In this document: positions 8,892 through 17,940 of the stretch, one piece after another
How positions within the stretch are numbered: position 1 is the stretch's first letter
Layout: the number at the start of each line of letters is the position of its first letter
Origin: Larkinella terrae
GTDB taxonomy: Bacteria > Bacteroidota > Bacteroidia > Cytophagales > Spirosomataceae
Length of the DNA stretch: 64,000 nt
Direction: 5' to 3'
Assembly (NCBI RefSeq): GCF_009668025.1
Contig: NZ_WJXZ01000009.1
Location: 620,001-684,000 of the forward strand
Program-made: the position numbers and the translations under genes
The notes under the pieces: model-generated
Told to the model about the DNA's origin: nothing
Database searches by the model: none
The model's input: the letters and a program-made list of their open reading frames with translations, nothing else

Positions 8892-10421
8892 ATGAACTTC
8901 AGACATAAATTTATTTCTTCTGCCTTGCTGGCGACTTTGGTGCTGGGTGGTACCAGTTCCTGCAATGAGAGCTATCTGGACAAAAATCCGCTAAACGCCA
9001 TCTCCGGCGCTACGTTCTGGAAAACCCAGGCTGACGTCGACATGGCGCTGGTGGGGGTTTACCGCAGGCTGCAGACCGCCGTTTTCGGGCACCGCCGGAC
9101 CATTCTGGATGGGTATTCAGACAATTCCTACGACCGGCACAACCAAATAGGATTTCAGAACCCCAGTATTGGTATAATTAATGCATCCAATGTGCCAACC
9201 GCCTTATACAATGAGCCTTATGCGGGAATAGCCTCGGCAAATTATTTTCTGGAGAACGTGGGGGCCCTTGCAGCGGTTTCTCAGGCAGCCAAGGATGTTT
9301 ACATCGCCGAAGCCCGGTTTCTCCGGGCCCTCTTCTATTTCGAGCTGGTGCAATATTTTGGCGATGTGATTCTTTATAAAACCGCTCCCAAGACGGCCGA
9401 AGAAGCCAAAATAGCGAAAAGTCCGAAAGCTGACGTAATCGCTTTTATTGTTGAAGATCTGGACAACGCGATCGCGAAACTGCCCGCAACGGCGTACGCC
9501 GGGCATGCCGTTCGGGCAAGTGCTCAACTGTTGAAAGCAAGGGTACGACTTTACCAGCAAAACTGGGCTGATGCCGTGGCGCTGACCAGTGCCATAATGG
9601 CCACCAATACGTTTTCAATCTTTCAGGGCGGTTATTCGAATCTCTTTTTACAACCCACCCAGCAGGGAAATCCGGAAATCATTTTCAGCACCAAATACCT
9701 TGCCCCTAACAACCCGCAGGGAAATGAAGGCATGCTGGTGGAAATCGGCTGGTACGGGGGTAATCAGCCCTATAAAAATCTGGTGGATGACTATGAAACC
9801 GTCACGGGTAAAGCCATTACCGATCCCGCTTCGGGCTATGACCCGGCGAATCCGTACGCGAAAAGGGATCCAAGGCTGAAAATGACGATTCAGGTGCCCG
9901 GTGATCCTTATATCAATCCGGATGGTTCAACGTTTGTAACGACCGACCCGATTCTGACGGGATTTGCACAGCGGAAATACATGGACCTCTCCAAGCTGCC
10001 ATTCGACCGGTCCAAAATTCCAGTTACCGACATGAACATTGTCCACATGCGGTATGCAGAAGTTTTGTTGGCTTATGCAGAAGCCAAAAACGAACTGTCC
10101 GGGCCTGATGCGTCAATCTATGAAGCACTTGACAAGATTCGCACCCGAACGGGTGTCGCCATGCCCAAGGTTGACCAAACGCAGTATGGCACGAAAGAAA
10201 CGCTGCGGGAGTTTATTCGTCACGAACGGCGGATTGAACTGGCGATGGAAGGACACCGCTATTTTGACCTGAAGCGTTGGGGTGTTGCCGCAGCAAAATT
10301 TGCAGCAGTTAAAAACCCGGCCGGCGTTTCACTGGTTTTTGGAGAAAAAAACAATGTACTTCCTTATCCTCAAGGTGAAATAGACAAGAACAGTGCATTG
10401 ATCCAGAATCCAGGCTATTGA
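8892..10421 (+). CDS. SusD/RagB-type nutrient-binding outer-membrane lipoprotein
   Basis: A 509-residue SusD-family lipoprotein. A signal peptide ends at the lipobox around Cys24 (GGTSSCNES). The N-terminal SusD-like region (LDKNPLNAISGATFW) and the C-terminal RagB/SusD region (RHERRIELAMEGHRYFDLKR) are both intact. It forms the surface lid over the SusC barrel encoded just upstream and binds the ligand before import. The two genes are clearly one transcription unit, closed by the hairpin at 10443-10474. No enzyme gene follows, so the ligand cannot be read from context. Confidence 0.95.
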   Translation: MNFRHKFISSALLATLVLGGTSSCNESYLDKNPLNAISGATFWKTQADVDMALVGVYRRLQTAVFGHRRTILDGYSDNSYDRHNQIGFQNPSIGIINASNVPTALYNEPYAGIASANYFLENVGALAAVSQAAKDVYIAEARFLRALFYFELVQYFGDVILYKTAPKTAEEAKIAKSPKADVIAFIVEDLDNAIAKLPATAYAGHAVRASAQLLKARVRLYQQNWADAVALTSAIMATNTFSIFQGGYSNLFLQPTQQGNPEIIFSTKYLAPNNPQGNEGMLVEIGWYGGNQPYKNLVDDYETVTGKAITDPASGYDPANPYAKRDPRLKMTIQVPGDPYINPDGSTFVTTDPILTGFAQRKYMDLSKLPFDRSKIPVTDMNIVHMRYAEVLLAYAEAKNELSGPDASIYEALDKIRTRTGVAMPKVDQTQYGTKETLREFIRHERRIELAMEGHRYFDLKRWGVAAAKFAAVKNPAGVSLVFGEKNNVLPYPQGEIDKNSALIQNPGY

Positions 10422-10442
10422 TAGAAATTGCGTAAAACAAAT

Positions 10443-10474
10443 GATGTGTCTTCGTTGCAAAGCGAAGACACATC
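10443..10474 (+). terminator. hairpin closing the first susCD operon
   Basis: A perfect 12-base stem (GATGTGTCTTCG / CGAAGACACATC) with an 8-base loop begins 21 bases after the susD stop. Only a short T-run follows (TGGTTTACTT), so it may act as a terminator or as an RNA-stabilising 3' end. Confidence 0.6.
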
Positions 10475-11022
10475 TGGTTTACTTGAATTCACCTTATAAG
10501 CTGTTTGAGTCAGCTATTTTTTAAACGAGAAAACCGTGAACTGGACCTCCAAAGCGACCATTTTCTACCTGACCGCATCGAAATCCCGGCAAAAACGGTA
10601 TTATCTGGCGGGATTTGCCGACACAGTTTCCGCTTTGCAAACTGTGTACTGGTCCTTTCACAAGTGGGCTAATGACTAAACCCGGTTGTTGGTTGACAAT
10701 GGGATGAAAATCTCCATTACTAAAGTGGAAGTCCCAGGCGGTAAACGGAAACCGCAAGGGAGCGGCCGCATCGAGCAAGGCTGATACGGATTCCGTGGCA
10801 AGGTTTTATCGTTAAATAATCCGCTCAGTATAAAACGAATTTTGGACAGAGCCGGGATTACTTAGTTTATAACATGCTACAGAAATTAAAATTATTTAAG
10901 AAAATTAATGATTCAGAAAACCACCAGATACATGCGTTTTATTGACTCTCAACTTAGGACACAATTAACCAGCATTAGTTAGCTTAAATAATTGATTGAC
11001 AAAATATAAGAAAATAACACGT
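10475..11022. other. gap without an intact gene; possible decayed coding DNA
   Basis: From about 10530 to 10800 the composition looks coding on the + strand (for example a frame reading LLVDNGMKISITKVEVPGGK), but the frames are broken by stops and I cannot assign a family. The last 200 bases are AT-rich. An open frame also exists on the - strand at 10521-10778, but its product looks like an antisense shadow and I do not call it. Confidence 0.3.
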
Positions 11023-11286
11023 TCATTCAATAGTATTTTCGGGGGAGTTTTTACCTAATCTTTTCCGAATGTTTAGAAACATTTTCAAATTAATATCTTC
11101 TTCTTTTTCATCTGGGGCAGGTACAACGTTAGGATTGGCATCATAGGAATCATACCATTGATCGATCACTTCTTTTTCGTCCTTTGTGCATTCATTTTCC
11201 AGGTATTTAGTAAGTAGTTCATATGTGATATGAGGTGGAATAGACTGATTATCATCAAAATCTACCCTATTCTTTTTAGCTGTCAT
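11023..11286 (-). CDS. small FecR-type N-terminal (anti-sigma-like) protein
   Basis: An 87-residue protein with ITYELLTKYLENECTKDEKE followed by VIDQWYDSY. This matches the helical N-terminal domain of FecR-family anti-sigma factors, the part that contacts the ECF sigma factor in the cytoplasm. A normal FecR runs to 320-400 residues with a membrane segment and a periplasmic FecR domain, and both are missing here. The stop follows a normal-looking linker (MFLNIRKRLGK). It may be a truncated gene or a free-standing cytoplasmic sigma-binding protein. No ECF sigma gene lies beside it. The domain call rests on pattern similarity. Confidence 0.55.
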   Translation of the reverse strand: MTAKKNRVDFDDNQSIPPHITYELLTKYLENECTKDEKEVIDQWYDSYDANPNVVPAPDEKEEDINLKMFLNIRKRLGKNSPENTIE

Positions 11287-11471
11287 AGGTTTATTAAAAC
11301 CATCGATTTGGAAGGGAACGACACTAATTACTGTATAGATGTATTTACGGAGTTAATTCCATAAAAAAAGACATGATTGATATAAAAATAATAATCTTGA
11401 GTAGGCGCTGGTTACTACCGGGACCAGAATCCCGCTCCTATTTCTTAGTATTGTTCGAAATTAAATCAATA

Positions 11472-11509
11472 ATTACCATATAAACTATAAAAATAGTTTA
11501 TATGGTAAT
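11472..11509. terminator. 16-base-pair AT-rich hairpin
   Basis: A perfect 16-base stem (ATTACCATATAAACTA / TAGTTTATATGGTAAT) with a 6-base loop, followed by a T-rich run on the + strand. It stands in a gene-poor stretch, about 190 bases upstream of the small FecR-like gene, and could serve as a terminator or a processed RNA end. No gene obviously feeds into it. Confidence 0.45.
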
Positions 11510-11737
11510 ATATTTTTATTTATGAGCTAATTGTACCAGAGATAGGATGACTATTTAGCCACCAAAGCCGACAACATCTCATTTACCAGCTTTTAATCGC
11601 TCTCCATTGGCAAACTGGGTCTTATGGGACTGATGATATATAACCTACAACCGGTGACCAGGGAAGGGAAAATTCATAAGGTGTTGAGGGCTACGGCTGA
11701 GCAACTTGGTACGACCCTAAAACCGATCTCATTTTTC

Positions 11738-11980
11738 TTAGCAGGAAGTTGCTGCCAGAAATCCGTCCCGCACGATTCCCAGATCAGACCCAATCGCCAG
11801 ACAGGAATAACCCGATTCTTTTAGCAAGGGTAAGTCGTCGGGGTTACTAATTAAAATACCGGCCTGTTTCTGATGCTTTCGGGCGGCTAAACTAATTCGT
11901 TGAAAGACGGTTTCGTAAGATAAAAAGAGGAATTCGGTCGCGTCGACAAATCCAGTTTGAGGTCCACCATTCCTACAAAA
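11738..11980 (-). pseudogene. C-terminal remnant of an HpcH/HpaI-family aldolase
   Basis: On the - strand a frame reads RISLAARKHQKQAGILISNP and then LAIGSDLGIVRDGF. This is the C-terminal pattern of HpcH/HpaI aldolases (class II 2-keto-3-deoxy sugar acid aldolases): an Ala-Ala-x-x-x-Gly-Ile-Leu segment and the closing GSDLG-type loop. The metal-binding N-terminal two thirds are missing and an in-frame stop lies just upstream, so only about 80 codons remain. Together with the receiver and sulfatase scraps it points to repeated loss of sugar-catabolism genes here. Confidence 0.55.
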
Positions 11981-12043
11981 AGTTTATCCATTTAAACCTC
12001 AAAAATGTAATTTTGATACATGAATGTCAGGTAGTAATTAGGT

Positions 12044-12898
12044 ATGCCAAAGACCCGTTCGTTACCGGAAAACCTCAGCCAAAATAGCCAACTGCCCATT
12101 CGGATTGTTTCTCCGAATTTTGGCCATTTATCCCAACAGGCCATTGACAACTACGGATTTACCCACCGGTTACCTTATTATTTCTTTCTATTTATTCTGG
12201 ATGGCTCTACCCGATATGGCGTTGATGGCGAAACATTCGTGGTTGGCAAGCAGGAGTTGCTTTTTTCCTTGCCCCACCAGATTCAGGAGTTGGATTTAGC
12301 CTTGCACGGGAACAATTATTATAAATTGGGCTTTGATGAAGAATGCCTTTCCCGATTACCCAGACAATATCCTTTTCTGCTAAATCCGCTCAATCAGCAA
12401 AAAATAGGCTTTTCTCCGGCTGCATCAGCCAGGCTTCAGGCAATCTTTGAACTCCTTCAAGGTTTATTAACCACTTCGAATACGGATCCGGAACTCATTC
12501 TGGCCCATCTGAATAGTCTCCTGACTGAAATTAACGCGGCCTATTTTGCCGGTGAAAGAATGCCAGCCGACGAAAGACTTACAAAATTCATTGGCTTCAA
12601 AGTATTTGTCGAAAACAACCTGACCGATCACCCGGCCATTAAGGACATTGCGGAGGAGCTTGCCCTGAGTACGGATAGCCTGTACCAGATTGTTAAACAC
12701 TATTCGGGACTCTCACCAAAAGAGTTTGTGATAAACCGCTTAATGCTGGAAGCCAGACGCCGAATTCACTATGGAGAGCGGTCTTCGGTCAAAGAACTGG
12801 CTTTTGAGCTGGGTTTCAATGACCCTGACTACTTTTCCCGCCTGTTTAAAAAAGTAACGGGTAAAACCGTCGCCGGTTTTTTTCGGGATTTGTCCTGA
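12044..12898 (+). CDS. AraC-family transcriptional regulator
   Basis: A 284-residue regulator. The N-terminal 150 residues look like a cupin-type sensing domain (YYFFLFILDGSTRYGVDGET). The C-terminal 100 residues hold two helix-turn-helix motifs: the first around IKDIAEELALSTDSLYQIVK and the second in VKELAFELGFNDPDYFSRLF, with the family's end KKVTGKTVAGFFR. It is followed after 72 bases by a co-oriented epimerase gene, which it probably controls. The inducer is unknown. Confidence 0.9.
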   Translation: MPKTRSLPENLSQNSQLPIRIVSPNFGHLSQQAIDNYGFTHRLPYYFFLFILDGSTRYGVDGETFVVGKQELLFSLPHQIQELDLALHGNNYYKLGFDEECLSRLPRQYPFLLNPLNQQKIGFSPAASARLQAIFELLQGLLTTSNTDPELILAHLNSLLTEINAAYFAGERMPADERLTKFIGFKVFVENNLTDHPAIKDIAEELALSTDSLYQIVKHYSGLSPKEFVINRLMLEARRRIHYGERSSVKELAFELGFNDPDYFSRLFKKVTGKTVAGFFRDLS

Positions 12899-12970
12899 AT
12901 TCGTCGGTTTTCATCCGGCCCTGTTTACCTGGCTCCACCGAACTTTGCTCATCACTTAACGAGTAAAGTC

Positions 12971-13801
12971 ATGAGCAGAAAAATGGAAAAAATTCTGGTA
13001 ACTGGAGTAACCGGGCTTGTGGGAGCCCGTCTTTTACCGCGTCTTGTGGAAGCGGGTTTTGATTGTCGTGCGCTGGTGCGCGGGGGAAAAGAGGTTCCCG
13101 CTAATGCGGAGACCGTAGCGGGCGACCTGTTTGATGCGGCTTCACTCACCCAGGCTGTCAGTGATGTGTCTGCGATTATTCACCTGGCCGCCGTGTTTCG
13201 CAGTAAGGACAATGAATTGATCTGGAAAAGCAATCTGGAAGGCACCCGCAACCTTATTGCTGCGGCATCAGCCCATGCCCCACACACGCGTTTCATCCTG
13301 GCCAGCACTACCCACGTCTACAATACAAACAATCCGCATCCCGGCCGCGAGGATGACCCGGTTGAACCGCAACATGCTTATCCGGCCAGTAAGGTTGCGG
13401 CAGAGAAGGAACTCCGTGCGAGTGGACTCAATTGGTCGATTTTACGTTTTCCCTTCGTATACGGTGACGGGGACGGACATCTGGAGGATCTTCCAAAGCA
13501 TGTTAAAGCGGCAAAGTGGCACCCTGCCATGAAAATCAGTACGATCCATCACCGCGACATCGCCACCGCAATGAACCTGGCGTTGACCGGTGCACTGGAC
13601 GGACGTATCGTCAATATTTCCGATGAAGCACCGACTTCGGTTTACGAATTAGCCCAACTGGTCGGCGAGCCGCTGGAATCATCCTGTGAGCCGCTTGTAA
13701 ATCCCTGGTATCTCCACAGTGATCGTTCGCTGGCTCGCAGTCTCGGCTTCCAGCCAACAGTCAGGACGATCTACCAGGCCATGCAGGAGCAAATTCTGTA
13801 A
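12971..13801 (+). CDS. NAD-dependent epimerase/dehydratase family protein
   Basis: A 276-residue extended short-chain dehydrogenase. The N-terminal loop ILVTGVTGLVGARLLPRL binds NAD(P). The catalytic Tyr-x-x-x-Lys is seen in YPASK, preceded by an ILASTTHVY segment that supplies the Ser/Thr. Relatives act on nucleotide sugars or similar small molecules, or are NAD(P)H-dependent reductases; the substrate cannot be told. The start could be the ATG at 12971 or the one at 12983. It likely shares a transcript with the AraC gene upstream. Confidence 0.85.
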   Translation: MSRKMEKILVTGVTGLVGARLLPRLVEAGFDCRALVRGGKEVPANAETVAGDLFDAASLTQAVSDVSAIIHLAAVFRSKDNELIWKSNLEGTRNLIAAASAHAPHTRFILASTTHVYNTNNPHPGREDDPVEPQHAYPASKVAAEKELRASGLNWSILRFPFVYGDGDGHLEDLPKHVKAAKWHPAMKISTIHHRDIATAMNLALTGALDGRIVNISDEAPTSVYELAQLVGEPLESSCEPLVNPWYLHSDRSLARSLGFQPTVRTIYQAMQEQIL

Positions 13802-13813
13802 TGCAGCATTGGA

Positions 13814-13886
13814 GGAGAGTTTTGAGAGCAAGTATATCGTTACAATAAACTACTGATTTTAAGGTGCTTACTTCTCAAAACTCTCC
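13814..13886. repeat. 14-base inverted repeat after the epimerase gene
   Basis: GGAGAGTTTTGAGA at 13814-13827 is repeated inverted at 13873-13886, with a 45-base spacer. It begins 13 bases after the epimerase stop and may fold as a long-loop terminator, or may be the two ends of a tiny mobile repeat. No T-run follows. Confidence 0.45.
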
Positions 13887-14015
13887 TATTAAAATCGAAG
13901 AAATGTCTTATTCAGGAAGAAAAAAATATTTGAACCATGATTGCGGTTTTAATAAAGCATACTTCCTTCCTTCATCGCTTTGATAATGGCTTGCAGTTGT
14001 TCACCTGCAATCGCA

Positions 14016-14786
14016 TCAGCCTTTACTCATTTTCTCCGTCAGATGCTTCCAATAACGTTTCGGCATGTGTTGAAGTTGGAGACGCAAATTTTTACGGGCC
14101 GCAATCGTTACACTCTTGAAGTAGCTACGCCACAGATCCTGGTAAAACTCTTCCCGCTCATCACTAATTTCTGCAATCAGGTTAGACGTTGCCCGACCCT
14201 GGTGAAAATCAATCGCTACCGTCGTCACGTTTTCTAAATTATAATAAATGCCATACCTGCGTCGGGCGTCATAGATCAACCATCGCTGATCAGCAAATCG
14301 GCTTTCAAAGTGATTGGAAATCAGGGATAACACATCGCAATCGGGTTCGATGATGGCATAATACAAGTGATCCCTGGTGAGCTTGAAACGAACAAAGGCC
14401 TCCATGCGATGCACTTCCCGGTCTACGCGCTTGGCGGTTTTTCGGATTTCCCAAACCGCCGGATGACTGTAATCTTCCTCCACATTGTGGGAGTTGTTAA
14501 ATACATGCCGGACAAAATGCCACATGGTTTCTTCGGGTTTTTCGAAATCCGCCAGGAAGGTTTTGTAAAGCCGTTTCAAGCCATCGGCAGACAGACGCTT
14601 TTGCAAGCCCAGCCAGACCCGCTCCCCTTTCGTTTCATCCGTAATGACCCGGTGCGTGGACCCGAACATCAAACCGGATGAGGCACCCGGTTTATTAAAA
14701 ACCACATCCTCCAGTTTGTAGGCGTAAATGTCAAAGACAGCCGTTAGCCATCCTTCATACGTTCCGTCATACTGCAGGGTTGTCAT
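14016..14786 (-). CDS. TIGR03915-type DNA metabolism protein (DUF4130), partner of radical SAM protein
   Basis: This 256-residue protein matches the family annotated as 'probable DNA metabolism protein' (TIGR03915, containing DUF4130), for instance in FNNSHNVEEDYSHPAVWEIR and in MEAFVRFKLTRDHLYYAIIE. The family is known mainly by its constant pairing with the radical SAM protein encoded here just upstream: the two genes are 4 bases apart on the same strand. DUF4130 is distantly related to uracil-DNA glycosylases, so base recognition or excision is a reasonable idea, but no activity is established that I can cite. Cytoplasmic; no signal or membrane segment. Confidence 0.88.
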   Translation of the reverse strand: MTTLQYDGTYEGWLTAVFDIYAYKLEDVVFNKPGASSGLMFGSTHRVITDETKGERVWLGLQKRLSADGLKRLYKTFLADFEKPEETMWHFVRHVFNNSHNVEEDYSHPAVWEIRKTAKRVDREVHRMEAFVRFKLTRDHLYYAIIEPDCDVLSLISNHFESRFADQRWLIYDARRRYGIYYNLENVTTVAIDFHQGRATSNLIAEISDEREEFYQDLWRSYFKSVTIAARKNLRLQLQHMPKRYWKHLTEKMSKG

Positions 14787-14790
14787 TCGA

Positions 14791-16050
14791 TCAAAATAAA
14801 CTTAACTGGGTCGAAAAAGCAGACGTGTACTTGCTTTTTTGCGCCGTGAGAATCAATTGCTTGAGTTGATTGGAGGTAAAATCGGGTTGCCGGGAAAAAG
14901 GACGGCTGAACGCCAGAAAGTAACGAGCCCGGTTATAGGCGATGCCCATAGTTTTGAGATGCTCGGGTTGCAGCCTTCGAAAACGACGGGCTGCCACGAT
15001 TTTCCGGGCACTTTGAACCCCAATACCCGGAATGCGTATAATCATTTCCAGGTCGGCCGAGTTGATGTCCACCGGAAACTGATCCAGGTTCCGCAAAGCC
15101 CAGCTCAGCTTTGGGTCTACATCCAGTTCCAGGTTGGGCTGATCAATTCCCACGAGTTCATTGAACTCAAAGCCATAGAAACGAAGCAGCCAGTCCGCCT
15201 GGTATAAGCGGTTTTCCCGGATGATCGGTACGGGGGTGCCCAGGGAGGGCAGGCGATTGTCGTCACTAATGGGAACATAGCCCGAATAGTAAACCCGCTT
15301 CAGGTTCATTTGACTATAGAAATGATGAGACATCCCCAGAATGTCCAGATCGCTTTCGGGTGTGGCTCCGATCACCATTTGGGTACTTTGGCCAGCGGGG
15401 GCAAAGAGCGGTGCTTTACGGTTTCGACTTTTTTCTTCTTTGTAACCGGCAATCTCGGTTTTCAAATACGTCATTGGGCGTAGTACATCCTGGTGTTTTT
15501 TTTCGGGCGCCAGCAGTTTCAGACTTTTTTCCGTAGGCATTTCCACATTGACGCTCAGTCGGTCCGCATACAAACCCGCTTCTTTCATCAACTCTTCACT
15601 AGCGCCCGGAATCGCTTTCAAATGGATGTAACCGTTAAAGTTTTGCTCGGTGCGCAACTTCCGGGCAATTTTGACCAGCCGTTCCATGGTGTAGTCGGGA
15701 CTGTCGAAGATCCCCGAACTCAGAAACAGCCCTTCAATGTAGTTCCGGCGGTAGAAGTTAATGGTCAGATCCACGACTTCCTCAATGGTGAAAGCGGCCC
15801 GTTTCACGTCGTTGCTCTTTCGACTTACACAGTAGGCACAATCGAAAATACAGTGATTGGTCAGTAGGATTTTAAGCAGCGAAACGCACCGCCCATCCTC
15901 GGTGAACGCATGGCAAATGCCATAACCTTTGGAATCGCCCAAGCCTTTGTCTTTATTGGCCCGTTTACTCTGGCCAGAGGCACAGGATACATCGTATTTT
16001 GCGGCATCGGACAGGATTTCCAATTTCTCCAGCACTCGCTCATTCACCAT
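14791..16050 (-). CDS. putative DNA modification/repair radical SAM protein (TIGR03916)
   Basis: A 419-residue radical SAM enzyme. The [4Fe-4S] cluster site is CIFDCAYC (Cys67, Cys71, Cys74), a CX3CX2C motif. Further N-terminal cysteines at 23, 46 and 55 may hold a second cluster. The C-terminal part carries a helix-hairpin-helix motif (IRIPGIGVQSARKIVAARRF), a non-specific DNA-binding element, which fits the family name 'putative DNA modification/repair radical SAM protein'. It forms a tight two-gene operon with the TIGR03915 protein downstream. The reaction is unknown. Start chosen at 16050, giving the normal family length. Confidence 0.92.
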   Translation of the reverse strand: MVNERVLEKLEILSDAAKYDVSCASGQSKRANKDKGLGDSKGYGICHAFTEDGRCVSLLKILLTNHCIFDCAYCVSRKSNDVKRAAFTIEEVVDLTINFYRRNYIEGLFLSSGIFDSPDYTMERLVKIARKLRTEQNFNGYIHLKAIPGASEELMKEAGLYADRLSVNVEMPTEKSLKLLAPEKKHQDVLRPMTYLKTEIAGYKEEKSRNRKAPLFAPAGQSTQMVIGATPESDLDILGMSHHFYSQMNLKRVYYSGYVPISDDNRLPSLGTPVPIIRENRLYQADWLLRFYGFEFNELVGIDQPNLELDVDPKLSWALRNLDQFPVDINSADLEMIIRIPGIGVQSARKIVAARRFRRLQPEHLKTMGIAYNRARYFLAFSRPFSRQPDFTSNQLKQLILTAQKSKYTSAFSTQLSLF

Positions 16051-16175
16051 TTCATCCCTTCAATGATTGTCGATAAAAATACAATTTTTTGAAGTACCAA
16101 GCACGACTTACCCGACACATTTTCCCGCAAAAATCCCGATTAAATCAGATTTTGAAGAAGTGAAAGGAGTAAAAG

Positions 16176-16856
16176 TTATCGGGTTGCATTTTTTGGTTTG
16201 TTCAGCATTTTATTGACATTGGGGTATTTGACTACTGACAGGGTTACCCGCCGGTTTTTTTGCCGGTTTTCCGGATTATCACTACCATCCGGATTCGTAT
16301 TCGGAACCAATAGCTCCTGCTCTCCCCGACCAACCGACATGATCAGGCCTTTTGTTTTAATGTTTTTCTTTAGCCAGTCAGCCACCGCAATCGCACGGCG
16401 TTGACTGAGCTTAAAATTATATTGATCATTGCCTTTTGAGTCTGTGTGTCCCCACACATGAAGCTGATCCACTCCATGCGTGGCGAAGTGCTGTTTAACA
16501 CTTTCCAGAAGGGTTAACCCTTCTGGACGCAGAGTTGCCTTGTCAAAATCGAACAGGATGTCAGTTGGCAAAAGTATATCGTATTGATTTTCAGAACCTA
16601 TAATTTTTAGTTTACCGTTGCTTGATGAACTGGCGGGGTTCTGCTTTGGTGGAACAACCTGGGCTCGATCGGTTGACATCATTAACGGAATTTTATCCAC
16701 GGAAGCAGTTGCCTCCAGAGAAATCGATTTTTCCGTCGTTGTGATTGTTGATACTATGGAGTTGTTTAAGGATTTATTCTGAGCCCTGTTGGTATGGAAA
16801 TAGTTCAGGGAAGAAAGTAGCACTTTCAAAGCTGAAAAGATGAGCACTATTTTCAT
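16176..16856 (-). CDS. OmpA-family peptidoglycan-binding protein
   Basis: A 226-residue protein with an N-terminal hydrophobic segment (about residues 3-18), a low-complexity Ser/Thr linker to about residue 90, and a C-terminal OmpA-like domain. The domain shows ILFDFDKATLRPEGLTLLES, then VWGHTDSKGNDQYNFKLSQR with the Asp and Arg that bind diaminopimelate in the wall, and NRRVTL at the end. It anchors the envelope to peptidoglycan or serves as a small periplasmic structural protein. No beta-barrel is present. Genes on either side are unrelated. Confidence 0.85.
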   Translation of the reverse strand: MKIVLIFSALKVLLSSLNYFHTNRAQNKSLNNSIVSTITTTEKSISLEATASVDKIPLMMSTDRAQVVPPKQNPASSSSNGKLKIIGSENQYDILLPTDILFDFDKATLRPEGLTLLESVKQHFATHGVDQLHVWGHTDSKGNDQYNFKLSQRRAIAVADWLKKNIKTKGLIMSVGRGEQELLVPNTNPDGSDNPENRQKNRRVTLSVVKYPNVNKMLNKPKNATR

Positions 16857-17014
16857 GGGAATTTGGCGGATAGGAATTTCTCGAATACGTATTGTATAAA
16901 CTCTCGCAAAGGCGACTTTGTTGGCGGCATTAACTTCCTGTCTTTCTGGCTCTAAACAATTGCGTTCAAAGTATCACTCAGGGTTCGTGCGAGGCCATCT
17001 TTACTGTTAACGGG

Positions 17015-17929
17015 TCAATGAAAGGTTGCCCTGAACTCCAACGGCGATTGGTTGGTCTTGCTTTTGAAAAGCTTACTGAAAGACTGCGGGTATTCAAATC
17101 CCAATTGGTATGCTATTTCGCTGACTGACAAGTCAGTGGTAACCAGGATTTCTTTCGCGTGCTCGATCAACTTTTCGTGAATATACTGCAGGGCCGTTTG
17201 ACCCGTCAGTTGCTTCAGACAATCGCTTAGGTAGCTGGGCGACAGGTTCATCCGGGAGGCCAGGTCATTGACTGTGGGCAGGCCGTGCTCGGCTGCGTTT
17301 CGCAATGACTCCTGGATCACATGGTCAACCCTGCTCAACAACTCGCTGTGTCTGGGCTCACGGGTAATAAATTGCCGGTTATAATATCGATTGCAGTAGG
17401 TAAGTAACAAATCCACATTCGACAAGACCACGTCCTGACTATACCGGTCAATGGGCAGATGATACTCTTTTTCAATTTGTTGAAAGATCGTATCAATCGA
17501 TTGTTCCTCCTCTTCTGACAGGATCAGGGCTTCATTCACGGCGTAATCAAAAAAGGCGTAGTCCTTTATTTTTTTCCCGAATGGAAATGTCCTGAAAAAA
17601 TCAGCGTGGATATTCAATAACCACCCGGATCTGGCCAATACCTCGCCCGGATCCAGAATACTGACCTGCCTGGGGGCAAAAAAAGACATGACCCCTTCGT
17701 CAAAATCATAGGGGGTTTGTCCATACTGGATTTTGCCGGGACAGTCTTTTTTCAGGACGATCTGGTAAAAGTCAAAAATTAACCGCACCCGCCTGTCGTT
17801 GTTTACTCTTGGCAAGTCCTCAAATCGCAGAATGCTAAACAACGGATGCTTCGGCTTGGCAATACCCAGGGCTTTATGGCTTTGGGCGATGGAATCTATT
17901 TTGAGGGTTGGTAGGATCTCTTTCTGCAT
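17015..17929 (-). CDS. AraC-family transcriptional regulator
   Basis: A 304-residue regulator with a cupin-like N-terminal half and two helix-turn-helix motifs near the C-terminus: TVNDLASRMNLSPSYLSDCL and LSVSEIAYQLGFEYPQSFSK, ending in the usual SPLEFR. It follows the SDR gene on the same strand with an 11-base gap, so the pair is an operon in which the regulator probably controls the dehydrogenase. The signal is unknown. Confidence 0.9.
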   Translation of the reverse strand: MQKEILPTLKIDSIAQSHKALGIAKPKHPLFSILRFEDLPRVNNDRRVRLIFDFYQIVLKKDCPGKIQYGQTPYDFDEGVMSFFAPRQVSILDPGEVLARSGWLLNIHADFFRTFPFGKKIKDYAFFDYAVNEALILSEEEEQSIDTIFQQIEKEYHLPIDRYSQDVVLSNVDLLLTYCNRYYNRQFITREPRHSELLSRVDHVIQESLRNAAEHGLPTVNDLASRMNLSPSYLSDCLKQLTGQTALQYIHEKLIEHAKEILVTTDLSVSEIAYQLGFEYPQSFSKLFKSKTNQSPLEFRATFH

Positions 17930-17940
17930 GGCACCTGGGC

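Noticed and set aside
10521-10778. Open frame of 85 codons on the - strand after the first susD
   Set aside because: The product has no recognisable domain and its composition follows what looks like decayed coding DNA on the + strand, so it is probably an antisense shadow.
10540-10800. Possible insertion-sequence (IS21-like) transposase remnant
   Set aside because: One segment (LLVDNGMKISITK) vaguely recalls an IstA motif, but the surrounding order does not fit and there are no terminal repeats.
11624-11824. Open frame of 66 codons on the + strand
   Set aside because: It lies antisense to the aldolase remnant and has no start context or family resemblance.
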